Source of the DNA: Chitinophagaceae bacterium
GTDB taxonomy: Bacteria > Bacteroidota > Bacteroidia > Chitinophagales > Chitinophagaceae
Direction of reading: 5' to 3'
NCBI GenBank assembly: GCA_947457465.1
Contig: CANGWB010000002.1
Span: 62,001 to 126,000, forward strand
Length of the DNA stretch: 64,000 bases
Both the position numbers and the translations under genes were made by a program. Within the stretch, counting starts at the first letter, position 1, and the number at the start of each line of letters is the position of its first letter. Of the stretch, positions 28,601 to 36,724 are shown piece by piece. The notes under the pieces were generated by a model. It was not told the origin of the DNA, searched no databases, and was given only the letters and a program-made list of their open reading frames with translations.

Positions 28601-31600
28601 ATCACCTGCAACCACGACCACCTATACGGTTACTGGTACGGATGCCAATGGTTGCCAGAATACCGCCAGCACGACCATCACGGTGAATGCTTTGCCGGTT
28701 GCATCAATTGTTGTTGCTGAAACCTCCGGTACCACCAACAACGATGGTACGATCTGTGCCGGTGACGCCGCTTCTCTAACTGCCTCCGGTGGAAGCAGTT
28801 ACTCTTGGAGCAATGGTGCCACGACAGCGGCCATCACGGTTTCTCCTTCTTCTACTACTACCTACACAGTTACCGTAACAGATGGTAATGGCTGTATCTC
28901 TACAGCTTCAACGACCATCACTGTTAATGCTCTTCCTATCACTTACAACGTAACTGGTGGTGGTGCTTACTGCTCCGGTGGTGTTGGTTCTTTGATCGGT
29001 CTTTCCGGATCGGATTCAGGGGTCAGTTACGAGCTTTATTTTGGCGGTTCAGCCACCGGTAACATTGTGACTGGAACCGGCTCAGCCATCAGCTTCGGTA
29101 CAATCACTACGGCTGGCACCTATACCGTAGTTGCATCCAATGCAACTACCGGTTGTTCTACTAACATGTCCGGTACGGCAAGTGTTAGCATCAATCAGCT
29201 ACCAACTATATCTACATCGCTCACGCAGCCTACAACTTGTGTTTCTAATGACGGAGGGGCGACTCTCACGCTGGGTGGCGCAGCGGGACCCTATACCTTT
29301 AACTGGACCGGCGCAGGCTCTGTACAGGGTCAACAAGATCAAACTACGCTACTCGTTGGAACCTCTTCTGTGGTAGTCACAGCGGCTAATGGCTGTCAGG
29401 CTAGCGCCAGCTTCACGCTGATTGGTCCAGGTGGTTGCACCGTTTGTCCTATCATTGGAGCGGCAACTACAACACCCTCTGCTATTTGTCAGGGTGGATC
29501 TGCAGCCCTTAATGCAACTGGTCTCGCAGACCTAGGAATTTCATATGGTATTGGATTCGTCGTGTCTTCCACACCGCTGGCCAATCCATACACGGGTACA
29601 GTAGTCGCTTCCGTGGCAAACGCTGCATTGACTAATGGCGGCGCCTCTGCAACTACAAGCTACACATTCAACACGCCCGGTACTCAATACGTATATGCGA
29701 TCCTGAGTCCGGCTCCGGCCGATCCGGCTTGCCGTCCATTCATGTCTACGCAGATCAATGTAGTGGCTACACCGGATGTTAACTCAGTATCTAATCAAAC
29801 CGTCTGTTCGGGTGGTGCCACTACAGCTGTAACATTCTCCGGATCAGTTGCAGGAACGGTATTCGACTGGACGAATAACAATACTTCTATCGGTTTGGCG
29901 GCTAGCGGAACCGGTAATATCTCTTCATTCACCGCTACGAACTTTACTAGCGCTCCAGTTACAGCTACTATTACTGTAACTCCCACTAACCCCATTCCCT
30001 CCATTGGTACACAAACCCTGAACTATACGGGTGCGGTACAAACTTGGACGGTACCAGCTGGAGTAACCTCCATCAATATCGAGGCTTATGGTGGAGCTGG
30101 TGCATCCGGATCTGCGGGTGCCAATTCAGCTACAGGCGGAGTAGGAGGTAAGGGGTCTAAAACAACCGGAACACTGGCTGTTACGCCCGGACAAGTTCTT
30201 AATATTTATGTAGGAGGAGCTGCTTCAGGATCCACCGGCGGTTACAATGGTGGTGCCCCAGGTGGTAACGCTGCTGCCGGTGGTGGTGGCGGTGCCACGG
30301 ATATTCGAATTAGCGGAACTACACCTTCTGACCGTGTACTTGTTGCTGGCGGTGGTGGAGGCGGTGGCCGTGGCGGATGTGAATCCGGAACCGTTACCGG
30401 CGGTGCCGGTGGTGACGGAGGTAATGGTGTTAATGGTGCCAACGCACCGACTCCTGGCGGATTTGCCGGTGGTGGATTCGGAGCCATTGGTCAGAACGGT
30501 GGATTAGCCGGTATCGGCTGCGGCGGATTCCTCGGTCAACCTGGTCTTGCCGGAAATCTAAACGGAACCGGTGGAACCGGTGGAAACGGTCAAACCTGTT
30601 GCTGCTTCTCTGCACCCAGCGTACCTGGTGGTGGCGGTGGTGGCGGTGGATACATCGGCGGTGGCGGCGGTGGCGGCGGATCGGCTGGTACTGTCGGCTG
30701 CTCTGGTAACGACAAAGGCGGTGGCGGCGGCGGAGCCGGTGGTTCTTCTTATACTGGCGGGGTCAGCGCAGGTTCTACAACCAATGGCGTGAATACCGGA
30801 AACGGATATGTAGTCATAACATATTCTTTAGGTGCTCTAGGAAACTGTCCCGGCACGCCGAAGACCTTTACGATCACGGTGAACCCGATCCCAACTGTCA
30901 ACACAGTGGAACCGGTAGCTGCTTGCAACGGTGCCACCTTAAGCGTACCGTTCAGCGGATTCGTACCGGGTACGGTCTATAGCTGGACCAACAGCAACAC
31001 CGCTATCGGTTTGGCTGCTAGCGGAACCGGTAACCTGAGCTTCACCGGCATCAACAGTGGAACTACGCCGATCACGGCCAACATCATCGTTACGCCTTCT
31101 TATACCAACAACGGTCAAACTTGTACGGGAACACCTGTGGCCTTCACGATAACGATCAACCCGACACCAACCGTGAACGCGGTTGCCAGTGAAACTTTAT
31201 GTAGCGGCGGCGCAACAACTGCTGTTGCATTCAGCGGCGCTGTGACCGGAACGGTTTATAACTGGACCAACAACACGCCGTCGATCGGACTGGCTGCATC
31301 TGGAACCGGAGATATCGCTTCCTTTACGGCAGTCAACACCGGAACAGCTCCTGTGGTTGCTACGATCACGGTAACCCCTTCGTATACCAGTGGTGGCGCC
31401 ACTTGTACGGGTACTGCAATCACGTATACGATTACGGTAAGCCCCTTGGGTCAGGCGAATGTTGTTAGCAATCAGGTCATTTGCAATGGTTCCAGCACTA
31501 GCCCAATAGTGTTTTCGACGCCAAACACAGGTGGCTACATGAGCTACACCTGGACCAACAGCAACCCAGCCATCGGGTTGGCTGCAACTGGTGGCGGAAA

Positions 31601-34600
31601 CATCGCATCGTTTGTTGGCGTAAACAATGGCACAACACCAGCTATTGCAACCATCACGGTGACACCGACAGCCTCTTCTGCACCAATGCCGGAACTGCTA
31701 TACTATAAGTTTGATGGAACCGGTACATCTGTTCCAAACCATGCAAGCAATCCGCCAGCCGGAACAGCCGCTGGAACTTTGTTGGGATCATTAACGCAAG
31801 GCTCGACTGGACTTTGTGGTGGTGCTTTAATCGGTACAGGCACGCAGTTTGATCGGATGAGCACTGGTTGGGCAACTAACTTTACAGGCTCTTGGACTTT
31901 ATCATTCTGGCTGGGGAATAATCAGTTTGACAACAACCCGTCCTACTTGTTTGGCGATGACGCTGCCGGTGCATTCCGTTGCTTCTACGGCGGTGCTGCT
32001 GGCGGCAATAATGTGCTGTTGCGGGGCGGATCAAGCGAAATTTCAGTTGGAGGAGTAAATCCTGCCTCTACCCTCATCACTTTCGTGTATAATGGAACTA
32101 GCACGGATGTTTATAAGAATGGTCAATTCTACCAGAACTTCCCAGTAACGTTTACGAATGCTGGTTCAGGACCCTTCTTTATTGGAGGTTATAACGGACA
32201 GTCTCAAAACTCCTTCACAGGCAAACTTGATGAATTCCGCCTTTACAATCGAGCGTTGAGTTCAACAGAAGTTGCTGCATTGACTACTTCTTGTTTAAAC
32301 TGCTCTGGTACCCCAAGCACCTTCACGATCACCGTCAACCCGACACCGACCGTTAACGCAGTATCAAACCAAGTGGTATGTAACGGCGCTTCTACTTCCG
32401 CTAGCTTCACAGGTGCGGTAAGTGGTACCGTTTATAACTGGACCAATAGCAATACAGCTATCGGTCTGGCTGCCAGCGGATCCGGAAACATTCCTTCATT
32501 CGCTGCTGTGAATACTGGCACCACGCCGGTAACTGCAACAGTCACGGTTACCCCCACAACACCTGGCTTACTCCAATACACCGTCTACTCTACACACGGC
32601 GGTAATGGAAACACGTCTCAATATCCACCGCACGCCAACAACGCGGCTGATTTTGCAGCGATCTTCAACACCAGCAATACACTGACTACCGTTCACGCTT
32701 CCGGCAGCTCAACACCCGGATTGCTTTTCAACTGGACGGGTGCGGGCCAATTGATCAGCGGTGGCATACCTGTCCCCAACAACGGTGAATTCTTCGGTGT
32801 GGAAATCACCGGAACCTTTGTACCGGTAGAAACCGGTGTCTACAGCTTTGGCGTAGACGGTGATGACGCCGTGGATGTATCCATCAATGGTACCGTAGTA
32901 ACCTCGTTCTATGGAGCCCATGGATTCGGTGGACTGCGTACTGGTGATGTAAGCCTCGTTGCCGGACAGACCTACATACTCCGCGCTCGCCAGCAAGAAT
33001 TCGGCGGCGGTGATGGATTGGATGTTCGTTGGAAGCGTCCTTCTCAATCAACTTATACGATACAGCCCGAGGAGATCCGCGGCTGTACCGGTACGCCAAC
33101 CACGTTTACGATCACTGTTAACCCAACTCCGACCGTGAACGCGGTATCGAACCAAGCCCTCTGTAACGGAGCAGCAACTACGGCTGTCACCTTCAGCGGC
33201 GCGGTAACCGGTACAGTATATACATGGACCAACAACACGCCATCGATCGGTCTGGCAGCCAGCGGAACAGGCAACATCGCTTCGTTCACGGCTACCAACA
33301 CTACCAGCGCACCTGTAACGGCTACGATCACAGTTACACCAAGCTTCCTGAACGGTGGAACACTCTGCACAGGTACACCGCGTACGTTCACCATCACGGT
33401 GAACCCAACACCGACCGCAGTGGCTACTTCTGCCGCACAGACGATCTGCTCGGCAAATGCAATTACGACCATTGCACTGACTGGTACCGTAACCGGAACG
33501 ACCTACAGCTGGACGCGCGATAATACCACATCTGTAACCGGCATCGCCGCCAGCGGAACAGGTAACATCGCAGGTACACTGACCAATACAACCAACGCAC
33601 CAGTGACCGTGACCTTCACGATCACACCAAGCGCCAACGGTTGTACGGGTACACCGATCACGGCTACCGTGCTGGTTAACCCCACACCGAACGCCGTGTC
33701 TACACCGGCTGCACAGACTATCTGCACTGGTAGCGCCATCACCACCATCGCCCTCACCGGCAATGTGGCTGGAACGACCTACAGCTGGACGCGCGACAAT
33801 ACCGCAACCGTTACGGGTATCGCTGCTAGCGGTACAGGTAATATTTCCGGTACGCTGACCAATACAACTACTGCACCGGTGACCGTGACCTTCACGATCA
33901 CACCAAGTGCCAATGGTTGTACAGGCACACCGATCACGGCTACTGTGATTGTGAATCCGATCCCGACAGTTAACCAGCCTGCTAACCAGGTTGTATGTAA
34001 CCGTTCGAACACTACGGCTGTCGCCTACACCGGTGCGGTTACCGGAACAGTATACAGTTGGACCAACAACACACCTTCGATCGGCCTGGCGGCTTCTGGT
34101 AGTGGTAACATCGCTGCCTTCACAGCCGTGAATACGACTCAGACACCGGTTGTGGCGACGATCACGGTTACACCAAGCTTCACCAATGGTGGTGTCACTT
34201 GTACCGGTACACCGCGTACGTTCACCATCACCGTTAACCCGACTCCGATCGTGGTAGCGACCGATCTGTTCAACCAGCGGATCTGTATCAGCGACGGGCC
34301 AGTAGCCCTGAACGCTACACCTGTGGGCGGAAGCTGGTCTGGTATCGGCGTATCCGGATTCAATTTCATCCCGAGCGCAACGGCTGTAGGAAACTTTGTA
34401 CTCACCTACACCTACACCAACCAGTTCGGATGTGCGTCTACGGATACCACGACTGCAAAAGTGTCTGCTTGTGATGAGCGCAACCGTTCACTCGAGGCTG
34501 GCGGAGCGATCCTCTACCCGAATCCGAACGGTGGACAGTTCAACATCCGTGTGAACAGTACCCGCTTCCAGTTCCTCCAAATGCGTATCTATAACGCGCT

Positions 34601-34763
34601 GGGTCAGCTGGTATCTACCAAGCAGTGGAACGGACTGGTATTCGGTCAGATCATGCCGGTTGACATGCGTCATCTCGCGGCAGGTGTCTACACCGTACGT
34701 ATCATCTACGACGGTGGAAACTTGTACGAAGACCGCGGTTACCAGATGCTGATCACGCACTAA
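22656..34763 (+). CDS. Giant multidomain T9SS-exported surface protein (4035 aa)
   Basis: This is a single unbroken frame. In order: a signal peptide (1-20); an N-terminal beta-sandwich (about 24-250); an FnIII domain (about 255-345); two parallel beta-helix-like regions rich in NNTI/GNT turns (about 349-1155 and 1285-1850), each ending in a DLGADEF/DIGADEF motif; Ig/PKD-like repeats (about 1855-2250); then about nine PKD-like repeats with the core IGLAASG (2410 to 3870). Three of these repeats carry guest modules: glycine-rich (about 2446-2729), LamG-like (3006-3215) and PA14-like (3302-3475). It ends with a type A T9SS C-terminal domain (from about 3948, LYPNPNGGQFNI). The domains point to an adhesin or glycan-binding surface protein; no catalytic motif is evident. 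It has its own terminator. Confidence 0.9.
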   Translation: MRKFYFLLIATLFSLVTFSQSSANYTFSLATNGSMVLDRNGGATDMLSGTTTLLGPGNDDVASSIFNIGFDFQFMGVNYSQFSASSNGFLRLGSTAVATTASSQTGTATGPIITAFGGDQATVTNVAANSKVHYKVFGSAPNRVLVVEWANMKINFNGATTATAGDGTYQVLLYETSGIVDLKYGAMSVATAFTTGPVIGFSAGTTAGAIASITSSSNGITTNGTAWINNTYTTGTITNLHSTSDGSRRVYSFVPPVAPTAPSGLTFSAIGTSGMTLNWTDNSSNEVAFAIFRSTDGVNYTYVNQVAANTTSSAQTGLLGSTTYFWRVHAMSEGVLSGPASGSQITNSCPTISAGTYSVGPTGDYASLTAVATALENGTSGSVIFELQSTYTIAPESFPITFAGSGCLLTGGVTIRPQASVSSMLSVTSSNSTATIVLSGIQNLTIDGRPGGTGSAKLLTVANTSLTGTAVRYVNDAISTTLRYVVLTGVNSAAAGAVVTFAGTTGAIGNDNNTIDNCDIRDGATTPTIGVYSLGQSATITNDNNTISNCNIFNYFQSGNATSGININSFNSNWTVTGNSFYQTATRTSTVSNQHSGIFISNSGSGYVITGNFIGGGAPSCGGSAWQLLGAFTNRFVGISVSAAATATTSIQGNTIANITTNTNSSASTANGNFSAIWVSGGNANIGTVTGNTIGSTTGTGSINVTLQSNSGGTSNLIAYSGSGVADIRNNTIGAVTLTGATATIGLGFNGIFVSGGTPTIIGNAVGSLVTSNSINSVTAFTGTSTGHQTVTGINVTTGVTTATTISNNTVSNLNQSGTSTVPTIRGIVYSGTGNGVISSNTVFNLTGATSNTSQSGGVTGVIGIVYTGSSANAEVSLNTVYNISATNSGAVSTVAAGIGYSNPTSGSVFRNSIYDIRNASTGTTATAPPMAVGILLRAFTAATISNNMISLGNAQPTNTQFVGILNSFSTLTARIYYNSVNIQGTAASGALPSFGFLRGDNSTTAVTTSLEILNNIFTNTRTGGTGKHYAIGNNFGATATATGWGANASNFNVLNAAAANVGYWTTDQTLSGWRTASASDASSISGITVNYLNAATGDLHLNMGTTPTQLESGGTVIAGLTIDYDNQTRPGPAGSINGGGLSPDLGADEFDGVVLDLTPPSISFTPVSAVCNTAAQTITATITDAASGVPTSGTGLPVLYWRVNAGPWQSATGTFVSGNNYSFTFGSGTALGDVVSYYLAAQDNAPTPNISVSPSTGASGFTSNPPAASIPPTAPLSYGITPLNGVYTVGSGGNFATLTAAVSAYNANCLTGPVTFLLTDATPYSASETFPITINVNPTATATNTLTIKPATGVTTSIIGSVSSGGLFRILGSNIIFDGSNASSNSRNLSIQNTSTTGPRVFLVGSETATPITNVTLKNMFLLNGSKASTSALAIQVSNSIGAAGNFNNILIENNSFETSYVGIFMLANVSAGNGSGVVVRNNGLNVTGPTALNNTGIYLQGLDGAIVEGNQIGNFDGTVNEVDYGIWLATGTANTTIRQNTVSNLVYSAASSSSIYGIRESSGLISSGNIITGNTVSEITASNGTGTVFGIDASGGGTLISQNIVSGIKHNSISTYGSYGINISGGNGSRIINNFVRDINHDMTGGSAFSTTFGVFGIRIATGTGHQVQFNTVNMYGVMPGTAASSQLSAAFALVSTASTGCDIRNNIFRNVITGGTTSIAHVAAYLPSSAGSGLNLTFNNNAYFFGTDAARQGVGQAGTTAGTNFYGTLVAITGYTSTLGQASNDNKSFASSAYSPFVSNTDLHLTNALGDNLCLNGKATPIAGITTDIDGQTRNATNPDIGADEFTASEPTFVGNNQSACFGQTVDLTAATVTNGSAAGLSYSYFTDAACTNAVATPTAVGAGTYYIRANSGGCLLENIQPVTVTINALPTVSISVTETSGTTANDGTICAGDAATLTASGAATYVWSTTATTAAITESPATTTTYTVTGTDANGCQNTASTTITVNALPVASIVVAETSGTTNNDGTICAGDAASLTASGGSSYSWSNGATTAAITVSPSSTTTYTVTVTDGNGCISTASTTITVNALPITYNVTGGGAYCSGGVGSLIGLSGSDSGVSYELYFGGSATGNIVTGTGSAISFGTITTAGTYTVVASNATTGCSTNMSGTASVSINQLPTISTSLTQPTTCVSNDGGATLTLGGAAGPYTFNWTGAGSVQGQQDQTTLLVGTSSVVVTAANGCQASASFTLIGPGGCTVCPIIGAATTTPSAICQGGSAALNATGLADLGISYGIGFVVSSTPLANPYTGTVVASVANAALTNGGASATTSYTFNTPGTQYVYAILSPAPADPACRPFMSTQINVVATPDVNSVSNQTVCSGGATTAVTFSGSVAGTVFDWTNNNTSIGLAASGTGNISSFTATNFTSAPVTATITVTPTNPIPSIGTQTLNYTGAVQTWTVPAGVTSINIEAYGGAGASGSAGANSATGGVGGKGSKTTGTLAVTPGQVLNIYVGGAASGSTGGYNGGAPGGNAAAGGGGGATDIRISGTTPSDRVLVAGGGGGGGRGGCESGTVTGGAGGDGGNGVNGANAPTPGGFAGGGFGAIGQNGGLAGIGCGGFLGQPGLAGNLNGTGGTGGNGQTCCCFSAPSVPGGGGGGGGYIGGGGGGGGSAGTVGCSGNDKGGGGGGAGGSSYTGGVSAGSTTNGVNTGNGYVVITYSLGALGNCPGTPKTFTITVNPIPTVNTVEPVAACNGATLSVPFSGFVPGTVYSWTNSNTAIGLAASGTGNLSFTGINSGTTPITANIIVTPSYTNNGQTCTGTPVAFTITINPTPTVNAVASETLCSGGATTAVAFSGAVTGTVYNWTNNTPSIGLAASGTGDIASFTAVNTGTAPVVATITVTPSYTSGGATCTGTAITYTITVSPLGQANVVSNQVICNGSSTSPIVFSTPNTGGYMSYTWTNSNPAIGLAATGGGNIASFVGVNNGTTPAIATITVTPTASSAPMPELLYYKFDGTGTSVPNHASNPPAGTAAGTLLGSLTQGSTGLCGGALIGTGTQFDRMSTGWATNFTGSWTLSFWLGNNQFDNNPSYLFGDDAAGAFRCFYGGAAGGNNVLLRGGSSEISVGGVNPASTLITFVYNGTSTDVYKNGQFYQNFPVTFTNAGSGPFFIGGYNGQSQNSFTGKLDEFRLYNRALSSTEVAALTTSCLNCSGTPSTFTITVNPTPTVNAVSNQVVCNGASTSASFTGAVSGTVYNWTNSNTAIGLAASGSGNIPSFAAVNTGTTPVTATVTVTPTTPGLLQYTVYSTHGGNGNTSQYPPHANNAADFAAIFNTSNTLTTVHASGSSTPGLLFNWTGAGQLISGGIPVPNNGEFFGVEITGTFVPVETGVYSFGVDGDDAVDVSINGTVVTSFYGAHGFGGLRTGDVSLVAGQTYILRARQQEFGGGDGLDVRWKRPSQSTYTIQPEEIRGCTGTPTTFTITVNPTPTVNAVSNQALCNGAATTAVTFSGAVTGTVYTWTNNTPSIGLAASGTGNIASFTATNTTSAPVTATITVTPSFLNGGTLCTGTPRTFTITVNPTPTAVATSAAQTICSANAITTIALTGTVTGTTYSWTRDNTTSVTGIAASGTGNIAGTLTNTTNAPVTVTFTITPSANGCTGTPITATVLVNPTPNAVSTPAAQTICTGSAITTIALTGNVAGTTYSWTRDNTATVTGIAASGTGNISGTLTNTTTAPVTVTFTITPSANGCTGTPITATVIVNPIPTVNQPANQVVCNRSNTTAVAYTGAVTGTVYSWTNNTPSIGLAASGSGNIAAFTAVNTTQTPVVATITVTPSFTNGGVTCTGTPRTFTITVNPTPIVVATDLFNQRICISDGPVALNATPVGGSWSGIGVSGFNFIPSATAVGNFVLTYTYTNQFGCASTDTTTAKVSACDERNRSLEAGGAILYPNPNGGQFNIRVNSTRFQFLQMRIYNALGQLVSTKQWNGLVFGQIMPVDMRHLAAGVYTVRIIYDGGNLYEDRGYQMLITH
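29991..30843 (+). other. Guest module 1: glycine-rich domain inside a PKD-like repeat
   Basis: This interrupts a PKD-like repeat between its strand ending ATITVTP and the closing block C-x-GTPxTFTITVNP. It begins with a small beta unit (WTVPAGVTSINIEAYGG), then long Gly tracts with a CCCF patch, and ends GYVVITYS, the pattern of bacterial glycine-rich domains. The DNA is low-complexity GGTGGTGGC. Confidence 0.75.
31673..32300 (+). other. Guest module 2: LamG-like domain inside a PKD-like repeat
   Basis: This module of about 205 residues starts LLYYKFDGTGTSVPNHAS and ends KLDEFRLYNRALSSTEVAAL, the start and end motifs of concanavalin A/LamG-like jelly rolls. It lies at the same host position as modules 1 and 3. 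Confidence 0.8.
32560..33081 (+). other. Guest module 3: PA14-like domain inside a PKD-like repeat
   Basis: This module of about 170 residues has PA14 landmarks: FVPVETGVYSFGVDGDDAV, a shifted SINGT strand, GQTYILRARQQE and LDVRWKRPSQ. PA14 domains bind glycans. The host repeat resumes with GCTGTPTTFTITVNP. Confidence 0.78.
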
Positions 34764-34785
34764 TCGAACCCAAACCAACCTTCAT

Positions 34786-34814
34786 AAGGCACTCCAATCG
34801 GAGTGCCTTTTTTT
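34786..34814 (+). terminator. Terminator of the giant surface-protein gene
   Basis: A perfect ten-pair stem AAGGCACTCC (34786-34795) / GGAGTGCCTT (34800-34809) with loop AATC and a T run to 34814. Confidence 0.93.
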
Positions 34815-34818
34815 GTGC

Positions 34819-34826
34819 TAGCTTTG
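34819..34826 (+). promoter_or_regulatory. -7 promoter element of ruvB
   Basis: TAGCTTTG matches TAnnTTTG exactly and ends four bases before the ruvB ATG. It starts only four bases after the T tract of the upstream terminator. Confidence 0.6.
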
Positions 34827-34830
34827 ATTC

Positions 34831-35862
34831 ATGTCGAACCCGCTTCTGCACGAACAAGGATCACCACTCTCCGCAGCCGAGAAGGAATTTGAAAATCAGA
34901 TCCGCCCCCAACAGATGCAGGAGTTCGCCGGCCAGGAACAAGTCATCGAAAACCTGCGCGTATTTATCAAGGCCGCTAAAATGAGAGGGGAGGCCCTCGA
35001 TCACGTACTTTTCCATGGTCCGCCCGGTCTCGGCAAAACAACCCTCTCTCGCATCGTCGCCAATGAACTCGGGGTATCGATCAAGGAAACATCCGGACCG
35101 GTCATCGAGAAACCGGCAGACCTCGCCGGACTCCTCACTAGTCTCGAACCCAATGATGTTTTATTCATCGATGAGATCCACCGACTTAGTACCGTCGTTG
35201 AAGAATATTTATACGCAGCCATGGAGGATTTTCGGATCGACATCCTCATCGACAGCGGTCCCAATGCCCGCAGCATACAGATCAATCTAAGCCCCTTCAC
35301 CCTTGTTGGTGCCACCACACGCAGCGGATTACTGACAGCCCCCTTGCTTTCCCGATTTGCGATCAAATCAAGACTACAGTACTATACGGCCGCCACGCTT
35401 CATCGGATCATCGGGCGTTCGGCAAGCCTACTGAAAGTTCCTATCGAAGCAGATGCCATCGGAGAGATCGGAAGACGAAGCAGAGGAACGCCGCGCATCG
35501 CTAATGGCTTACTCAGACGCGTTCGTGATTTTGCGCAAGTACTGAACGACGGACAAATAGATATCGGAATCACCCGTCATGCCTTAAATGCCTTGAATGT
35601 TGATGAGCACGGACTCGATGAAATGGATAACCGCATCCTAAGTACGCTCATCGAGAAATTCAAGGGTGGCCCTGTCGGTATCACCACACTCGCAACAGCA
35701 GTAGGAGAGGAGTCTGGCACCTTAGAAGAAGTATATGAGCCATTCTTGATACAAGAGGGCTTTCTGCAGCGCACACCTCGTGGCCGAGAAGCAACCCATA
35801 AGGCTTATGAACACCTAGGAAAAAAACGTCCCGGACCAGCCGGGACGCTATTCGAAGAATAA
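34831..35862 (+). CDS. ruvB: Holliday junction branch-migration ATPase RuvB
   Basis: RuvB is the hexameric motor that drives branch migration of Holliday junctions with RuvA. The 343-aa protein has Walker A GPPGLGKT at residues 63-70, Walker B with D114/E115 (FIDEIH), sensor 1 in VGATTRSG and the C-terminal winged helix ([13 protein letters not shown]). It stands alone between a terminator and a convergent response-regulator gene. Confidence 0.97.
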   Translation: MSNPLLHEQGSPLSAAEKEFENQIRPQQMQEFAGQEQVIENLRVFIKAAKMRGEALDHVLFHGPPGLGKTTLSRIVANELGVSIKETSGPVIEKPADLAGLLTSLEPNDVLFIDEIHRLSTVVEEYLYAAMEDFRIDILIDSGPNARSIQINLSPFTLVGATTRSGLLTAPLLSRFAIKSRLQYYTAATLHRIIGRSASLLKVPIEADAIGEIGRRSRGTPRIANGLLRRVRDFAQVLNDGQIDIGITRHALNALNVDEHGLDEMDNRILSTLIEKFKGGPVGITTLATAVGEESGTLEEVYEPFLIQEGFLQRTPRGREATHKAYEHLGKKRPGPAGTLFEE

Positions 35863-35872
35863 GTCTGTTTGA

Positions 35873-36571
35873 TCAGGATTTCACGACGAGACGGAATCCG
35901 TTTCCGTGAATGTTCACGATCTCCAAATTCGGATCGTCCTTCAAGTACTTGCGCAATTTCGCAATGTATACATCCATGCTTCGTCCATTAAAATAGGTGT
36001 CACTACCCCAGATCTTTTTCAGCGCCTCTTCACGGGGTAGCAGATCATTCAAATGCTCCGCAAGTAAGCGTAATAGATCGTTCTCCTTGGGTGATAACGT
36101 CTGTGTGACACCATTATGGGAAAGCTGACGAAGCTTGGGGTTAAAATGATAGGTCGATAACGTGTATTCGCGGTTCTGCGTCTCCCGATTCTGTTCTTCA
36201 TTACGCTTGAGCATCGCCTGGATCTTGAGCAACAGTACTTCACTATCAAAAGGCTTTGTGATATAATCATCAGCGCCCAGCTTGTATCCTTGGATGACAT
36301 CCTCTTTCATGGTTTTGGCACTGAGGAAGAACAGGGGGATATCCGGATCTACATCACGGATCTCTTCTGCCAGTTTGAAGCCATCCATATTCGGCATCAT
36401 TACGTCAAGCAGACATATATCGAATTTCTCGCGTTGAAAAGCGGCTAGTCCCAAACGGCCATCCCGCTCCAACACAACGTCAAAATCGTTTAGCTCGAGA
36501 TAGTTTTTCAATACACTTCCCAGATTGGTGTCGTCCTCGCAAAGGAGAATACGTGCTTTTGTTGTTTCCAT
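35873..36571 (-). CDS. OmpR/PhoB-family response regulator
   Basis: This is a DNA-binding two-component regulator of 232 aa. The receiver domain has the acidic pocket (CEDD), the phosphoacceptor D56 (LLDVMMPNMDG) and K86 (LSAKT). The C-terminal winged-helix domain carries LSPKENDLLRLLAEH and MDVYIAKLRKYL, typical of the OmpR family. No histidine kinase is adjacent, so its partner is unknown. A TATCTTTA element (36614-36621, minus strand) may be its promoter. Confidence 0.93.
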   Translation of the reverse strand: METTKARILLCEDDTNLGSVLKNYLELNDFDVVLERDGRLGLAAFQREKFDICLLDVMMPNMDGFKLAEEIRDVDPDIPLFFLSAKTMKEDVIQGYKLGADDYITKPFDSEVLLLKIQAMLKRNEEQNRETQNREYTLSTYHFNPKLRQLSHNGVTQTLSPKENDLLRLLAEHLNDLLPREEALKKIWGSDTYFNGRSMDVYIAKLRKYLKDDPNLEIVNIHGNGFRLVVKS

Positions 36572-36613
36572 GTTCGGCCGATTTTGGTTTTCGGGAAGAT
36601 TCCCTGATTCAAA

Positions 36614-36621
36614 TAAAGATA
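36614..36621 (-). promoter_or_regulatory. Putative -7 element of the response-regulator gene
   Basis: On the minus strand TATCTTTA, one base from TAnnTTTG, 42 bases before the ATG. Confidence 0.35.
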
Positions 36622-36664
36622 ATTCAATTGCCTTCCCATCGGATGCGAAGGGAATTTTTTGTTA

Positions 36665-36724
36665 AAACCCTTCGGACTGATCCTGAACAGGTACAAGAAG
36701 CTATGAACCTTTGGTCCGAAGGTT
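36665..36724 (-). terminator. Possible terminator at the recQ 3' end
   Basis: On the minus strand AACCTTCGGAC (36724-36714) can pair with GTCCGAAGGGTT (36676-36665) with one bulged base, then TTTTAAC. The loop is long (37 nt) and the first arm lies in the last codons of recQ, so this is uncertain. Confidence 0.35.

Noticed and set aside
30242-30615. Open frames on both strands in the glycine-rich region
   Set aside because: They arise from GGT/GGC repeats in the frame of the giant gene and code only for simple sequence.
22656-34763. Possible fusion or assembly artefact giving a 4035-aa frame
   Set aside because: The frame is continuous, domains follow in a sensible order, and it has one signal peptide, one T9SS domain and a proper terminator. 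A collapsed repeat count in the assembly remains possible.
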